Assembly: GCA_000715685.1 (NCBI GenBank)
Contig: KL569428.1
Span: 18,576-23,942, forward strand
From: Streptomyces lilacinus
Lineage (GTDB): Bacteria > Actinomycetota > Actinomycetes > Streptomycetales > Streptomycetaceae
Direction of reading: 5' to 3'
Length of the DNA: 5,367 bases
Part shown: in pieces, positions 5,014 through 5,367 of the stretch
Position numbering within the stretch: position 1 is the stretch's first letter
How the letters are laid out: the number at the start of each line of letters is the position of its first letter
Translations under genes and position numbers: made by a program
Notes under the pieces: model-generated
The model's input: only the letters and a program-made list of their open reading frames with translations
What the model was told of the DNA's origin: nothing
The model's database searches: none

Positions 5014-5352
5014 CGGCGGGCCGCTTCCTCGACGCCGGGCCGGCTGTCCTCCGCCCGGTAGCCGGACGCCTGGAGGGCGAACAGCCGCGCGTACTCTCCG
5101 TTCGCCGCCATGAGAGCCGCGTGGCCGCCCCGTTCGACGACCTGCCCCGCCGCCAGCACCACGATCACGTCGGCCTCCCGGACCGAGCCGAGCCGATGGG
5201 AGATCAACAGGCTGGTCCGGCCGCGCCGGTGCGTGCGCAGCGCCTCCTGGATCTCCGCCTCCGCCTGCGCGTCGAGCCCGGAGGCCGGCTCGTCGAGGAC
5301 CATCAGGTCCCGCTCGTCCCGCAGGAACGCGCGGGCCAGCGCGAGTCGCTGC
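5010..5352 (-). CDS. ABC exporter, C-terminal part of the ATPase domain (truncated by the contig end)
   Basis: About 113 codons of the 3' end are present, and the gene runs off the right edge. The visible protein starts at QRLALARAFLRDERD, the residues that directly follow the LSGGQ signature in ABC ATPases. Next come Walker B and D-loop (LMVLDEPASGLD) and the H-loop (LLISHRLGSVREAD). The ending, EYARLFALQASGYR plus a short polar tail, is typical of exporters with fused membrane and ATPase domains. The Walker A motif and any membrane domain are outside the window. The stop overlaps the GTG of the signal peptidase gene (GTGA), so the two are almost certainly co-translated. Together they suggest export and leader processing of a secreted protein or peptide. 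The 15 bases beyond 5352 are adapter and not part of this gene. Confidence 0.88.
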
Positions 5353-5367
5353 CTGTCTCTTATACAC
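5353..5367. other. Nextera/Tn5 mosaic-end adapter remnant at contig end
   Basis: The last 15 bases, CTGTCTCTTATACAC, are identical to the first 15 bases of the 19-base Tn5 mosaic end used in Nextera libraries. On the minus strand they translate to (M/V)YKRQ, a known artefactual protein start in databases. They should be trimmed before annotation. Confidence 0.95.

Noticed and set aside
4543..5367. 274-residue protein beginning MYKRQ
   Set aside because: Its start is translated adapter, and its first part reads the ABC exporter gene in the wrong frame; the real signal peptidase starts at the GTG at 5013.

Overview
The window is very GC-rich. Third codon positions are strongly G/C, GTG starts occur, and the protein families are typical of high-GC soil actinomycetes, so it most likely comes from a Streptomyces or close relative. 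It appears to be the end of an assembly contig: its last 15 bases match the Tn5/Nextera mosaic-end adapter and are not genomic. Apart from the tail of one gene at the left edge, every gene I accept is on the minus strand, so transcription runs right to left.

Layout, left to right. (1) Positions 2-166 hold the 3' end of a plus-strand gene, probably a secreted HAF-type repeat protein. (2) A perfect 14-bp hairpin at 191-225 separates it from the convergent operon. (3) Positions 248-1829 form a minus-strand operon, transcribed in the order TetR-family regulator, single-domain cupin, small ABM-type (antibiotic biosynthesis monooxygenase) protein. Its promoter at 1912-1940 is close to the sigma70/HrdB consensus. 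One copy of a palindromic operator fills the promoter spacer, and a second copy lies exactly 42 bp upstream, which suggests autorepression. (4) Positions 2014-2565 encode a tandem YciI-like protein. (5) Positions 2658-2978 encode a small acidic C2-like protein with its own promoter and a strong ribosome binding site. (6) Positions 3147-4406 encode a GT1-family glycosyltransferase of the GtfB/rifampin-glycosyltransferase type. Upstream of it at 4465-4483 is a 19-bp inverted repeat that differs by one base from the rifamycin-associated element (RAE) as I remember it. (7) Positions 4543-5352 hold the end of an ABC exporter gene and a type I (S26) signal peptidase, overlapping as GTGA. The exporter is cut off at the contig edge.

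The most informative unit is the RAE plus glycosyltransferase: it reads as a stand-alone, rifamycin-responsive drug-inactivation gene outside any visible rifamycin biosynthesis cluster. The TetR-cupin-ABM operon looks like a self-contained, ligand-responsive small-molecule oxidation or detoxification module. The ABC exporter and signal peptidase pair suggests export and maturation of a secreted protein or peptide whose gene would lie beyond the contig end. Long plus-strand open frames opposite these genes are GC-driven shadows and are omitted.
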